Source of the DNA: Planctomycetota bacterium
Lineage (GTDB): Bacteria > Planctomycetota > Planctomycetia > Pirellulales > PALSA-1355
Assembly: GCA_003389325.1 (NCBI GenBank)
Contig: QQVE01000018.1
Span: 116,182-180,181 of the forward strand
Length of the DNA: 64,000 nucleotides
Reading direction: 5' to 3'
A model generated the notes under the pieces. The model saw nothing but the letters and a program-made list of their open reading frames with translations, was not told where the DNA came from and searched no databases. The position numbers were made by a program, and so were the translations under genes. Positions 33,648 through 44,092 of the stretch are shown in pieces. Each line of letters begins with the position of its first letter. The first letter of the stretch is position 1.

Positions 33648-36600
33648 ATGTCCAAGCCCATTTGCCGTATTGCCACGTCGGCGCTATTGCTCGCCGCGGT
33701 CTTTGCCGCTTCTGCGGCCTCGGCCCGAGCTGCGGTGCCGGAACCGTACTTGGAGGTCTATCGCGCCGCCGATGGCACCTCGTACTTTGCCATGAGCTTG
33801 GCCCCAAATGCGGCCGTGACCGATCGTGGCGGACGGGACGTGGTGATCTTGTTCGACACCTCCGCCAGCCAGACCGGCCTGGTTCGCAAGGCGGCGCTGG
33901 AAGCACTCGGCGCGCTGATCGATGGCTTGGACTCCGATGACCGCGTGCGGCTGATGGCGGTGGACCTCGAGGCGGTGCCGCTGTCGAGTCGATTCGCGCC
34001 GGCCGCGAGCAACGACACGCAACAGGCCATCGAGGCCTTGAAGCAACGCGTGCCGCTGGGTGCCACGGATATGCCGCTGGCTTTGCGGACCGCCGCCAAG
34101 GCGTTCGACGCTACCGAGTCGCGCCCCCGCGTCGTGATCTACCTCGGCGATGGTTACAGCTCCGCGAACTTCATGAACGTCGACGGCTACCGCGACTTGG
34201 TCGACGAGCTCGTCGAGCGGCGCATCTCCGTATCGAGCTTTGGAATCGGCCTCAAGGTCGACGGGGAGCTGCTGGCCTCGCTGGCCAATCTGACCGGCGG
34301 CATGCTCGCCATCGACGGCGAGAAGATCGATCCCAAACAGGTCGGGGCCTTTTTGGCCGAATCCGTGCGCGGCACGGTGCTTTGGCCGACCAGCACGAAG
34401 TTTCAAAAGGAGATGGTCGAGGTCTACCCCAGCCGCATGCCGCCTTTGCGGAGCGACCGCGACACGGTCGTGCTGGGCCGGGCCGACGGCGAGCTGACCG
34501 GCCAGGTCAAGGTGGCCGTTAAGGCGGAAGCCGGCGGCAAGCCGCGCGTTTTTCAGTGGACGCTCACCGCCGGCGAGTCGAATCCTGACATGGCGTTCTT
34601 GCCGGTACTGGTCGAGGGCGCGCGTAGCGACGACGGGTTGCGGCTTGTGACGCTTGGCACCGCGGGGCTCCAGGAGTCGCGCCGGCTGCTCGCTCAGGAT
34701 ACCGAACTGCTTTCCACGCTCGCCCGCCAGGCCCTGGTCTCGGGCAATCTGGACGCGGCCGAACGGATGGCCGACGAAGCGCTGCGCCGCGACCCGCAGG
34801 ACGAGGCTTCGCGGTCGGTGAAACAACAGCTTGAAAAGCTGCGCGGCGAGACCGTGGCGTCGCAGGAAGCGTCTTCGGACGACACGCTGGAGGTGCGGCG
34901 GTTCTCGAGCGAGCAGGCCCCGCCGCCGCAAGGCAGCGAGACGCCTCCGCAGCCGGCCCCCGTGCCCGAGCCCCCTGCCCCGGCTCCGACGCCGGTGCCC
35001 CCGGCGGCGATTCCCCCGGCTCCGGCTTTTGATGCCATCAACGATGGCGAGGGGCGGTTGCTCGAGAACATCGAACAGCACAATCGGCTGATGACCGATT
35101 TGATTCGCACCGAAGTCGACACGGCGCTGCGCGACGCGCGGGCCCGCATGGAGATCGATCCGGCCGGCGTGCAGCAAGAGCTTAAGACCATGTTGGGGCG
35201 CGTGCTCCGTTCGCCGGAGTTGAAGGCCGAAGTGCGTGCCCAGATGCGCACGCGGCTCGAAGCGGCGTTGCGCGAGTCGGCGCGTCGTGAGGCGACGTAC
35301 GACACCCTGCAGCAGCAGCGCGACATTGCCCGCGGCGCGGCCCGGGAGCGTCTGGCCATCGCCGACGCCTTGGCCCGCAAGCAGACGCGGCTGCAGTTGC
35401 TGATGGAGCGCTTCGACGCCCTGATGGCCGAGGGCCGGTACCTGGCCGCCGACGAGATCGGCGAAATGGCGCTTTACGAGGATCCGGAGATGCCGGTCGC
35501 TCATCAGGCGAGCCTGGTGGCGCACATGACCGGTGCCCGGCAAGCCGACCTGGCCCTGCGCCGGGCCCGGCAGAAGGCCGTGATCGACACGCTTGGCACG
35601 GTCGAGGTGTCTATGATGCCCTTCCCCGACGACCAGCCCGTGGTCTATCCGCCGGCCGACGAATGGCAGGAGCTCACCTTCCGCCGGGAAAAATTCGCGG
35701 CGACCGATCTCAAGACGGTGACGCCGGCGGAGAAACGCATCCGCGAGGCGCTGGAGAGCGAGACGAAGATGGACTTCGTCGACATGCCGCTGCAAGACGC
35801 CGTCACCTATCTGAAGGACTATCACGGCATCGAGATGCAGTTGGATACCCGAGCCCTGGAAGACCTGGGCCTGGGTTCCGACACTCCCGTGACGCTGAAC
35901 GTCAACGGCATCAGCCTCAAGGCCGGCCTGCGGCTGTTGCTGCGAGACTACGACCTGACGTTCATCACCGAAAACGAAGTGCTGTTGATCACCACGCAGG
36001 ACCGGGCCGATAGCGCCTTGGTGCCCAAGGCCTATCCGGTGGCCGACCTCGTCATTCCCGTGCAGTCGCTCGGCGGCATGGGCGGTGGAATGATGGGTGG
36101 CGGCATGATGGGCGGCGGTATGGGCGGCGGCATGATGGGCGGCGGCATGGGTGGCGGCATGATGGGAGGCATGGGCGGCGGTATGGGTGGCGGCATGGGC
36201 GGCATGGGCGGCGGCATGTTCAATGTCGGCGACCAGCCCGCTGCCGGCGGCTTCCAGGCATTCGCCGTGCCCGAAGATCTGAAGCTGGGTCCTAAGACCA
36301 AGCAGGCCGATGCCAAAGCCCCGGCCGCGCAGCAGCCCGCGGTGCGACGTGCCGCGGCGGCCCCTAAGGCCGGCCCGCAGCGCGAGCCGCAGGTCATCAA
36401 CCTGAAGATTCCTGCCGGCAACGACCCGGAAAAGGCCTGGAGCGAGTATTTCACCAAGCATCGCGATCTGTCGGACGCCGACGTGCGCGAGACGGCCCGC
36501 GAGCTGGGCCGGCATCGCAATTTCGCCGTGCTGATCGGCATGTTGCGGGCGGCGCTTCGCTCCGAGCAACCCCAGCCCTGGATGTACGAGGCCTTGAGCC

Positions 36601-37787
36601 TGGCGATGCAGGCTTCCGGCAGTTCCAAGGCCGAGATCGAGCGCGCGTTGATGTCGGGCGTCGACTTCGGCGGCAGCACCGACGATCTGATGTATGTGGC
36701 CCAGTACATGGCTCGCAGCGGCCTGGAAGACCGGGCGCTGAAGATCTTTCGGCAGGTGGCCCAAATCGAGCCCCTGCGGCCCGAACCCTATCTGTACGGA
36801 CTGCGTCTGGCCGAAAAGCTCGATGACCTCGAGGGGATCACGTGGTCGAGCATCGGAATCCTGAAGCGGGCCTGGCCGATCGACAAGGTGGCCGTGGTCA
36901 ACCATGCCCGGCGGTCGGCGGCGGCAGCGGTCGAACAGCTTCGCAGCCAGAACCGCACGGAGGAAGCCGATGCCCTTGCGGCCCAGATCGCCGAAGCCCG
37001 CGTGCGCGACTGTAAGGTGGTGGTCACCTGGACCGGCAACGCCGACGTGGACATGGCGGTCGTCGAGCCCTCGGGCACGGTCTGCGAATTCCGCAATCCC
37101 CGCACCAGCGGCGGTGGACTGCTGTTGGGCGACACCACGTCGCAAGATGAGCGAGCGACCGGCGAGGGAACCAGCGAAACGTACGAGTGCCCCGAGGCCT
37201 TCAACGGCACGTACCACGTCTTGATTCGCCGCGTGTGGGGCAAAGTTACCGCGGGCAAGGTCACCGTCGACGTCTACGCTCACTACGGCACGCCGGAAGA
37301 AAAGCACCTGAGCAAGCAGATCCCCTTAGGCGATCAGGACGCCATGGTCGTCTTCGATCTGACCGACGGGCGGCGCCAGGATCCGCTCGACGAGCATCAA
37401 CTCGCCAACGCGGCGGCCGACCAGTTGGCCGTCAACCAGGCGATTCTGGCCCAACAGCTCAACCAGATCGCGAACTCCAGCGAGGGAGCCACGGCAGCGC
37501 TGAGCCGCTCGCGGCAGGGTGACTTCTTCGGCTCGCCCATCATCAATCAGGCGGTCGGCTACCAGCCGCAGATCACGGTGTTGCCGGCCGGTACCAGCCT
37601 GAGCGTGACCGGCGTCGTGTCGGCCGACCGTCGCTACGTGCGAATCACGCCGATTCCGCTGTTCAGCGGCGTCAGCAGCGTGACTACCTTCAACCTGGTC
37701 TCGGGCGACACCGGCACTTCGACGCCAATGGGCGGCGGCACGGCTCCCGGCGCGAATCCTCCGGGCGGCGGGCCGAGCAATTTCTAG
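33648..37787 (+). CDS. Giant exported multidomain protein: VWA, secretin-N-like domain, Met-Gly repeat, DUF2135-like domain
   Basis: The ATG at 33648 follows GGAG. The 1379 residues begin with a signal peptide (ATSALLLAAVFAASAASARA). A VWA domain spans about 63-240 with MIDAS DTSAS at 70-74. TPR-like helices (340-400), a Pro-rich linker (about 425-460) and long helices (470-640) follow. At about 705-785 lies an STN/secretin-N-like module (MDFVDMPLQDAVTYLKDYHG to LTFITENEVLLITT), then a Met-Gly tract at 809-857 and further helical repeats. A DUF2135-like beta domain (about 1121-1215, VVVTWTGNADVDMAVVEPSG) precedes a C-terminal motif (VSADRRYVRITPIPLFSG, about 1316-1333) like the start of planctomycete secretin domains. 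No full secretin channel is visible. It may be an envelope scaffold; the function is unknown. Confidence 0.85.
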   Translation: MSKPICRIATSALLLAAVFAASAASARAAVPEPYLEVYRAADGTSYFAMSLAPNAAVTDRGGRDVVILFDTSASQTGLVRKAALEALGALIDGLDSDDRVRLMAVDLEAVPLSSRFAPAASNDTQQAIEALKQRVPLGATDMPLALRTAAKAFDATESRPRVVIYLGDGYSSANFMNVDGYRDLVDELVERRISVSSFGIGLKVDGELLASLANLTGGMLAIDGEKIDPKQVGAFLAESVRGTVLWPTSTKFQKEMVEVYPSRMPPLRSDRDTVVLGRADGELTGQVKVAVKAEAGGKPRVFQWTLTAGESNPDMAFLPVLVEGARSDDGLRLVTLGTAGLQESRRLLAQDTELLSTLARQALVSGNLDAAERMADEALRRDPQDEASRSVKQQLEKLRGETVASQEASSDDTLEVRRFSSEQAPPPQGSETPPQPAPVPEPPAPAPTPVPPAAIPPAPAFDAINDGEGRLLENIEQHNRLMTDLIRTEVDTALRDARARMEIDPAGVQQELKTMLGRVLRSPELKAEVRAQMRTRLEAALRESARREATYDTLQQQRDIARGAARERLAIADALARKQTRLQLLMERFDALMAEGRYLAADEIGEMALYEDPEMPVAHQASLVAHMTGARQADLALRRARQKAVIDTLGTVEVSMMPFPDDQPVVYPPADEWQELTFRREKFAATDLKTVTPAEKRIREALESETKMDFVDMPLQDAVTYLKDYHGIEMQLDTRALEDLGLGSDTPVTLNVNGISLKAGLRLLLRDYDLTFITENEVLLITTQDRADSALVPKAYPVADLVIPVQSLGGMGGGMMGGGMMGGGMGGGMMGGGMGGGMMGGMGGGMGGGMGGMGGGMFNVGDQPAAGGFQAFAVPEDLKLGPKTKQADAKAPAAQQPAVRRAAAAPKAGPQREPQVINLKIPAGNDPEKAWSEYFTKHRDLSDADVRETARELGRHRNFAVLIGMLRAALRSEQPQPWMYEALSLAMQASGSSKAEIERALMSGVDFGGSTDDLMYVAQYMARSGLEDRALKIFRQVAQIEPLRPEPYLYGLRLAEKLDDLEGITWSSIGILKRAWPIDKVAVVNHARRSAAAAVEQLRSQNRTEEADALAAQIAEARVRDCKVVVTWTGNADVDMAVVEPSGTVCEFRNPRTSGGGLLLGDTTSQDERATGEGTSETYECPEAFNGTYHVLIRRVWGKVTAGKVTVDVYAHYGTPEEKHLSKQIPLGDQDAMVVFDLTDGRRQDPLDEHQLANAAADQLAVNQAILAQQLNQIANSSEGATAALSRSRQGDFFGSPIINQAVGYQPQITVLPAGTSLSVTGVVSADRRYVRITPIPLFSGVSSVTTFNLVSGDTGTSTPMGGGTAPGANPPGGGPSNF
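36072..36218 (+). repeat. Met-Gly low-complexity coding repeat
   Basis: 49 codons encode almost only Gly and Met in short iterated units (GGGM, GGGMM, GGM), using mostly ggc, ggt and atg. The DNA is a degenerate 9-12 bp tandem repeat within the giant VWA gene. Such a tract can change length by slippage, and the Met-rich peptide could bind Cu(I) or act as a flexible linker. Confidence 0.9.
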
Positions 37788-37813
37788 CCGGCAGCGCACG
37801 TCGGCAGCAGGCC

Positions 37814-38836
<1,023 letters not shown>

Positions 38837-38934
38837 GAAGGAACTGGCCTGCCACGTCCGCGCCGCTGCGACGTTTCTTGCAGCAGCGATTGGGGGCAAG
38901 CCGCGATAAGGTCTTGGGGCCGTCGCCGCGGTGA

Positions 38935-40470
38935 CTATTCGGCCTTGGCCAACTCGGTCGTGAGGTAGTCGACCGCCTTTTGCAGTTGCAGGTCGACAAA
39001 CTCCGGACGCTCACCTTCGTCGCGGTCGGACGATTCCTCTTCAAGGACCGGTTCCTTTTCGGCCGGTTCCTCGTCACCCGGGGTTTTCTCGTCCGCCGCG
39101 GAATCGTCGGACTCGGATTCGCCCGCGGCGTCGGAGCCGGTTTCCTTTGCGGCCTCGGCCTCGGGCTTTTCATCGCCGCTCTCGGCCGGCTTGGCCTCGT
39201 CCTCGTCGTCGGACTCGGACTCCTCCTTGGCTGCCAGGGCCCGCTGGTGCTTGCCCACCAGAATATCGCGCTTGCGGCGGTACTCGATCAGCTGGGCCGT
39301 TTGGCTGCCGTTGAGTTCGACTTCGTATCCGTCGTTCGGCATGACGCCCCACTCGTCGTCTTCCGAGGCATTGGGGAAGCGGTGGATGTTCTTGCCGCTG
39401 GGGCGGTGGTAACCGGCCGTGGTCAGCTTCAGGGCGCTGCGGCCGCCTTCCAGTTCGATGACGTTTTGAACGCTTCCCTTGCCCCAGGTGCGCTCGCCGA
39501 TCACGACGGCGCGATTGTGATCCTGGAGCGCTGCCGAGAAAATTTCGCTGGCGCTAGCGCTATAGTGATTGACCAGCACCACCATCGGAAAACCAACGAA
39601 CGTGCCGTCCTCGTGGGCATCCCAGCTACGCTCGGGCGTGTTGCGTCCCTGCGTGCTCACGATACGACCTTTGGGCAGAAACAGGTCGGTGACTTCGATG
39701 GCCGAGCTGAGCAGTCCGCCCGGGTTGAACCGCAGATCGACGATCAGGCCCTTGAGCCCCTCGGCCTGAAGTTCCTCGAGAGCCTTGCGCATCTCGGCGG
39801 CGGTGCCGCGCGAAAAAGCGGTAATGCGGATGTAGCCGATGTGCTTGTCGTGGTCGAGCATGAAGTCCCAACTGTCGTCCTTCTTGCGCGAATCGCCCAG
39901 CACCGTGTCGACGTGAACCACCTCGCGTGTGATCGTGACGTTCTCTTTGGCCCGCGAGCCGGCGTGGCGAATGGTGAGCGTGACCTTGCTGCCGGCCTCG
40001 CCCTTGAGTTGCTTAACGGCCTGGTCGATCTGGATGCCCTCGGTGCTTTTGCCGTCGATTTCCAGGATCGCGTCGCCGGATTCGAGCCTGGCCCGATAGG
40101 CCGGCGTGCCCAGCAACGGGCTGATCACCTTCAACTGGCCGTTTTCGATGCCGATCTGGATGCCGATGCCGCCGAACTGGTGCTCGACGTTGCTCTTGAA
40201 CCGGCCGATGTCGTCGGGGCTGATGTAGTTGGAGTAGGGGTCGAGCTTCTCGAGCACGCCGTCGATGGCCGCCTCCATCAGTTCGCGGCGGCTGACGTCC
40301 TTCACGTAGTTCCGCTCGATCTGATCCAGCGTGTCGGCGAAAATCTGGTACAGCTCGAAATCGCTCGCCTCGGGCTGCTTGGCCTCTTCGGCACGGGCGG
40401 CCCCGCGAATCGTCAGGCCCAGAAGCAATGCAACCAGCAGCGATACGGGGTGCCAGGGACGGCGTTCCAT
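38935..40470 (-). CDS. S41 family C-terminal processing protease with acidic tail
   Basis: The 511-residue exported protease has a signal peptide (HPVSLLVALLLGLTIRGAAR), an N-terminal helical domain, a PDZ domain (FGGIGIQIGIENGQLKVISP onward, about 100-185) and the catalytic S41 core with Ser in NHYSASASEIFSAA and Lys in WGKGSVQNV. The last 100 residues are an extremely acidic Glu/Asp/Ser tract (for example ESESDDEDEAKPAES), then a short helix (LQLQKAVDYLTTELAKAE). The acidic tail is not part of typical CtpA proteases. Confidence 0.92.
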   Translation of the reverse strand: MERRPWHPVSLLVALLLGLTIRGAARAEEAKQPEASDFELYQIFADTLDQIERNYVKDVSRRELMEAAIDGVLEKLDPYSNYISPDDIGRFKSNVEHQFGGIGIQIGIENGQLKVISPLLGTPAYRARLESGDAILEIDGKSTEGIQIDQAVKQLKGEAGSKVTLTIRHAGSRAKENVTITREVVHVDTVLGDSRKKDDSWDFMLDHDKHIGYIRITAFSRGTAAEMRKALEELQAEGLKGLIVDLRFNPGGLLSSAIEVTDLFLPKGRIVSTQGRNTPERSWDAHEDGTFVGFPMVVLVNHYSASASEIFSAALQDHNRAVVIGERTWGKGSVQNVIELEGGRSALKLTTAGYHRPSGKNIHRFPNASEDDEWGVMPNDGYEVELNGSQTAQLIEYRRKRDILVGKHQRALAAKEESESDDEDEAKPAESGDEKPEAEAAKETGSDAAGESESDDSAADEKTPGDEEPAEKEPVLEEESSDRDEGERPEFVDLQLQKAVDYLTTELAKAE

Positions 40471-40616
40471 CGAGGTGCCTCCGCTAATCAGGGTGGGTAG
40501 GGGGGAGGGCGCACGAGCTCGGCGGCCCCGCGATCCGTTTGGCTTCGCCCGGGGCGCGGCGGCCAGCCTTACTCAAAGTGTAGTATAGGCAGAGTTTGCG
40601 CAACCGGCAACAACGG

Positions 40617-41258
40617 CTACTCGGCCCCCGGCAGCCGCACGTGGTGTACCCAGGCCGGCGGCAGGTTGGGCAAAACACAGTCGCGCTGGATCTCGTGCGG
40701 GTGCAGGACCTCGTCCAGGGCCCGGGCAATGCCCCGCAGCCGATCCCGCTCGGCGGAGTTGCTGACCAGCGACTTGGCCCGCCGCACCGCCACGTATTGA
40801 AAAAACGATAGCACGCCCCCGGGACGCAGCAGCCGGGCGAACGTCTGCATGATCTGCTCCACTTCGCTCACCGCGAAGTTGTTCAGCGGCAATCCCGACA
40901 CGATCACGTCGTACGGAACCTCGGCCGGGAGGGATTCGAGCCGCTCGTGCAGCACTCGGGTCCGCGCGGCTACGGCGCTAAAGCGAGGCTCCGAGGCAAA
41001 CCGTTCCTCGAGCCGGCGTACGAAGGCTTCGTTCAACTCGACCAGATCGAAGTCGTCGTGGGGGCCCAGACGCCGGACGATTTGCTCGGTCACGGCGCCC
41101 GTGCCGGGGCCGACTTCCAGCACACGCTGCGCGCCGTCGGAGGCGCCCACGAACCGCGCCAGCGCGCGGCCCAGGTAGCGTCCGCTGGGGGCGATCGCGC
41201 CGGTCGTTTGAAACTCCTGGCGGAATTGCCGCCAGAACAGTCGGTGATTGCGGAGCAA
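40617..41258 (-). CDS. SAM-dependent methyltransferase, PmtA-like (phospholipid N-methyltransferase)
   Basis: The 213-residue protein starts with a helix and [19 protein letters not shown], typical of PmtA-type enzymes. SAM motif I is [15 protein letters not shown] at about 46-60, and [13 protein letters not shown] is motif IV. PmtA methylates phosphatidylethanolamine toward phosphatidylcholine. Ornithine-lipid or other lipid methylation is possible. It lies upstream of the S41 protease on the same strand. Confidence 0.82.
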   Translation of the reverse strand: MLRNHRLFWRQFRQEFQTTGAIAPSGRYLGRALARFVGASDGAQRVLEVGPGTGAVTEQIVRRLGPHDDFDLVELNEAFVRRLEERFASEPRFSAVAARTRVLHERLESLPAEVPYDVIVSGLPLNNFAVSEVEQIMQTFARLLRPGGVLSFFQYVAVRRAKSLVSNSAERDRLRGIARALDEVLHPHEIQRDCVLPNLPPAWVHHVRLPGAE

Positions 41259-41534
41259 CGTCTACCTCGCCACTTGGGACCTCTGCACCGTCGAGGGTGC
41301 TCACCATTTGATAGGGTTTCACCGGTCCAAGGGCAAGCAGGGGCCGGATCCGCGATCGGCGGCACACGACCGCGGACGGGATCCAAGCCTTGCAATTCCG
41401 GACCATCGCCGAGCTTCCGGGCCGCCTTTTCGGGCCGAAACTTGCGTTGCGCCGCGGCAGCGGATAGCCTGATCGACACGCGCCCACTTGCCACCAACAC
41501 GATCCACCACGACTGCATCCGAGGAGTATTTCCC

Positions 41535-42467
41535 ATGTTCAAAATCCTGGTCCTGACGGCGGCGGTGTTGCTGGCTTTTTCCGTGCAGACCGGCCGCGGG
41601 GCGGAAATGGGCGAAGAAGGCTATGCCGATTCGGATGGCGTCAAGATTCACTACGTCACGATGGGCAAGGGGCCGTTGGTGGTGCTCATCCACGGCTTTC
41701 CCGACTTCTGGTACTCGTGGCGCGAGCAAATGCCCGAGTTGGCCAAGAACTTCCAGGTCGTGGCCATCGATCAGCGGGGCTACAACAAGAGCGATCAGCC
41801 CGAGGGCGTCGAGAACTACGCCATGCCGAAACTGGTGGCCGACGTCGACGCCGTGGTCAAACACTTCAAGGCCGACAAGGCGATCATCGTCGGGCACGAC
41901 TGGGGCGGCATGGTGGCTTGGACCTATGCCATGACCTTCCCCGACAAGACCGACAAGCTGGTGATTCTCAACCTGCCGCATCCCAAGGGCTTGACCCGCG
42001 AGTTGGCCAACAATCCCGAGCAACAGAAGAACTCGGCGTATGCCCGCAACTTCCAGAAGCCCGACGCGGCCAAGAAGATGCTGCCGCAGATGCTCGCCTT
42101 CTGGGTCAAGGACACCGAGGCCCGTAAGAAGTACGTCGAGGCCTTCGAGCGTTCGAGCATGGAGGGCATGCTGAACTACTACAAGGCCAACTATCCGCGC
42201 GAGCCTTACGAGTACGACGAGAATCAGACGTTTCCGCCGGTCAAGTGCCCGGTGCTGATGTTCCACGGACTGAAGGACGAGGCCCTGTTGCCCGGGGCGC
42301 TGAACGGCACGTGGAACTGGCTGGAAAACGACCTGACGCTGGTCACGATTCCCGAATCGGGCCATTTCGTTCAGCAGGACGCCGCGGAGAAGGTGACCCG
42401 CTGCATGTCCGCCTGGCTCAAGATGCAGATGGGCATGGATGACCCCCCGGCCACCGCGGGCGACTAG
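41535..42467 (+). CDS. Exported alpha/beta hydrolase, epoxide-hydrolase-like
   Basis: The ATG at 41535 follows GAGGAG and opens a signal peptide ([20 protein letters not shown]). The 310-residue protein carries the oxyanion [10 protein letters not shown] motif, the nucleophile Asp in [12 protein letters not shown] (Asp, as in epoxide hydrolases and dehalogenases, rather than Ser), the acid Asp region [12 protein letters not shown] and the catalytic His in [11 protein letters not shown] cap region lies at about 165-245. The exported location is less common for this family. The thiamine-binding-family gene follows after 17 nt. Confidence 0.87.
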   Translation: MFKILVLTAAVLLAFSVQTGRGAEMGEEGYADSDGVKIHYVTMGKGPLVVLIHGFPDFWYSWREQMPELAKNFQVVAIDQRGYNKSDQPEGVENYAMPKLVADVDAVVKHFKADKAIIVGHDWGGMVAWTYAMTFPDKTDKLVILNLPHPKGLTRELANNPEQQKNSAYARNFQKPDAAKKMLPQMLAFWVKDTEARKKYVEAFERSSMEGMLNYYKANYPREPYEYDENQTFPPVKCPVLMFHGLKDEALLPGALNGTWNWLENDLTLVTIPESGHFVQQDAAEKVTRCMSAWLKMQMGMDDPPATAGD

Positions 42468-42484
42468 CGACTACGGAGGAAAAG

Positions 42485-42793
42485 ATGGCCGTGCTCGAAT
42501 TCAGCGTCGTGCCCATTGGCGCAGGCGAAAGCGTGAGCCAGTTCGTCGCCAAGGCCGTTGACGTGGTCGACAAGAGCGGCCTCGATTACCGCCTGCACTC
42601 GATGGGCACGGTGGTCGAGGGCGAGGTCGGCCAACTGCTCGAGGTGATGCAGCAGGCGATCGACGCGGTGATGACCGACTGCGATCGCGTGAGCGTGTCG
42701 GCCAAGCTCGACGTGCGCAAAGGGCACGCCGCGGCGTTGGACGCCAAGGTCGCCAGCGTCGAGCAAAAACTGGGACGCGAAGTGAAGCACTAA
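42485..42793 (+). CDS. MTH1187 / YkoF-related thiamine-binding family protein (DUF77)
   Basis: The 102-residue protein matches the small ferredoxin-like-fold family MTH1187: VLEFSVVPIGAGESVSQFVA, SGLDYRLHSMGTVVEGE and RVSVSAKLDVRKG. Family members bind thiamine or related pyrimidines. The gene is preceded by GGAGG and follows the hydrolase gene by 17 nt, so it is probably co-transcribed. Confidence 0.88.
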   Translation: MAVLEFSVVPIGAGESVSQFVAKAVDVVDKSGLDYRLHSMGTVVEGEVGQLLEVMQQAIDAVMTDCDRVSVSAKLDVRKGHAAALDAKVASVEQKLGREVKH

Positions 42794-42828
42794 GACTCGG
42801 CTGGGGCACTCCCCTGCCCTGCCGGTGC

Positions 42829-43248
42829 TCAAGGCTGCATCGTCGCGCGAATGTCACGCAGTCGGCGCAGCGCGGCCACGATGTGACCGCTTTCGAACAT
42901 CGCCGCCAGGTGACCTTCGCAGAATCGATCTTGCCGCACGTGTGTTGTCAGCAGACGGCGAATCGTCGTTGCGTCGGCCGAGGCCAGTCGGTTGGGTGAG
43001 TCGATCAGTTGCTTCGCCGTGTCGGTCCACTCGGTCCAATCGAAGGGTTCGATCCATCCGTTGTCGTAGAGGGCTTGCACGAAGCGATCGACCGGGTCGC
43101 TGTGCTCGAAGTGCGGGATCAGGTCCTCGCCGGAATCGGGCCACTGCCCGCACGTGAATCCCATCCGCTCAAAGGCATCGAGATACGGCAGGATGGCGTC
43201 GATTTGTTGCGGCGTGACCGGCGGAGGCTGCGAGGCTTTCGGCATCAT
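42829..43248 (-). CDS. DUF6508-type protein
   Basis: The ATG at 43248 overlaps the stop of the RraA-like gene (TAATG on the minus strand). The 139-residue protein has features of the DUF6508 family: PHFEHSDPVDRFVQALYDNG, FDWTEW and DRFCEGHLAAMFESGHIVAA. It has no signal peptide. Family function is unknown. The overlap suggests translational coupling with the RraA-like gene. Confidence 0.78.
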   Translation of the reverse strand: MMPKASQPPPVTPQQIDAILPYLDAFERMGFTCGQWPDSGEDLIPHFEHSDPVDRFVQALYDNGWIEPFDWTEWTDTAKQLIDSPNRLASADATTIRRLLTTHVRQDRFCEGHLAAMFESGHIVAALRRLRDIRATMQP

Positions 43249-43976
43249 TACGATCCCTTGCGCACGCGCTCCGTGAGCTTGGCCACGACCGCGGAGTATT
43301 CTTTGCGGGCCGCAGCCAGCCCGGAAGGCGTCTTGCTGCCGGAGCCGTTGACGTAGTCGAGCACGATTTTCTCCGCGTCGACGAATTCCTGCGACGCATC
43401 GGCCACGGCCGCCGCGATGTCGAGCGGAAGGTTCGTCACGCCGTTCGCGTCGCCGTGCAGCAAATCGCCCGTGTTGACTACCAGTCCGCCGACGTGCACG
43501 GGCATGCCGACGTGCAGGATGTGGCAGTACGCGTGCGCGCAGATGGTCGAGCCGGTGAAGACGGGGTAATCCAGGGCTTTGACCTGCAACAGGTCGCGTC
43601 CGCCGCCGGAGGTGATCAACCCCACGGAGCCGAAACCCTTGTAGGTGGAACACATCACCTCGCCGAACGTGGCCGCCACGGGCGGATCGTCGATGTCCTG
43701 AAACACCACGACGGCGGGCCCGCCCAGCTTGTCGAACAACTCGACCTGCTGCTCGAGCGATCCGTAGGCGTCGCCGCCGGCCGGAGGGGCGCTGCTGCGA
43801 AACGACGCCGTGCAGGCCAGCCCGACCATCGGCGGCATCTCGGGGAAGTTGGACTTGATCGAAGCGTCCATGTAGCCCGAGTTGCGGGGCCGGACATCGA
43901 ACAACTCGATGACGTTGCAGATTGTCGGCGTGTCGAACTCGGCAAGACGCCGAAGGGTTTCAGCAGCGATGGCCAT
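43248..43976 (-). CDS. RraA-like family protein (aldolase fold)
   Basis: The ATG at 43976 (MAIAAETLRRLAEFDTPTIC) gives 242 residues. RraA-like proteins include the RNase E regulator and HMG/CHA aldolases, which share the fold and the G-x(20)-R-D site; here GFGSVGLITSGGGRDLLQVK contains the RD element, and HVGGLVVNTGDLLHGDANGV a conserved loop with the metal-binding Asp. Which activity applies cannot be decided from the sequence. It lies just downstream of glnA on the same strand. Confidence 0.85.
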   Translation of the reverse strand: MAIAAETLRRLAEFDTPTICNVIELFDVRPRNSGYMDASIKSNFPEMPPMVGLACTASFRSSAPPAGGDAYGSLEQQVELFDKLGGPAVVVFQDIDDPPVAATFGEVMCSTYKGFGSVGLITSGGGRDLLQVKALDYPVFTGSTICAHAYCHILHVGMPVHVGGLVVNTGDLLHGDANGVTNLPLDIAAAVADASQEFVDAEKIVLDYVNGSGSKTPSGLAAARKEYSAVVAKLTERVRKGS

Positions 43977-44092
43977 GGTGGTGGTGCTCGGAGCGGTTGG
44001 CTGTAAAAGGGCCGCGGGTGGCTCGAAAGCCACCCGCGGCGAGAAATCGGAACATCGTGCATCGCCGCTCGTGGGAGCGACGGCGCGACGCA

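Noticed and set aside
33684..37307. A 1207-residue open frame on the minus strand inside the giant VWA gene
   Set aside because: It is a mirror of GC-rich codon usage: His/Gln/Arg/Ala-rich low-order protein without domains, opposite a gene with clear domains and signal peptide.
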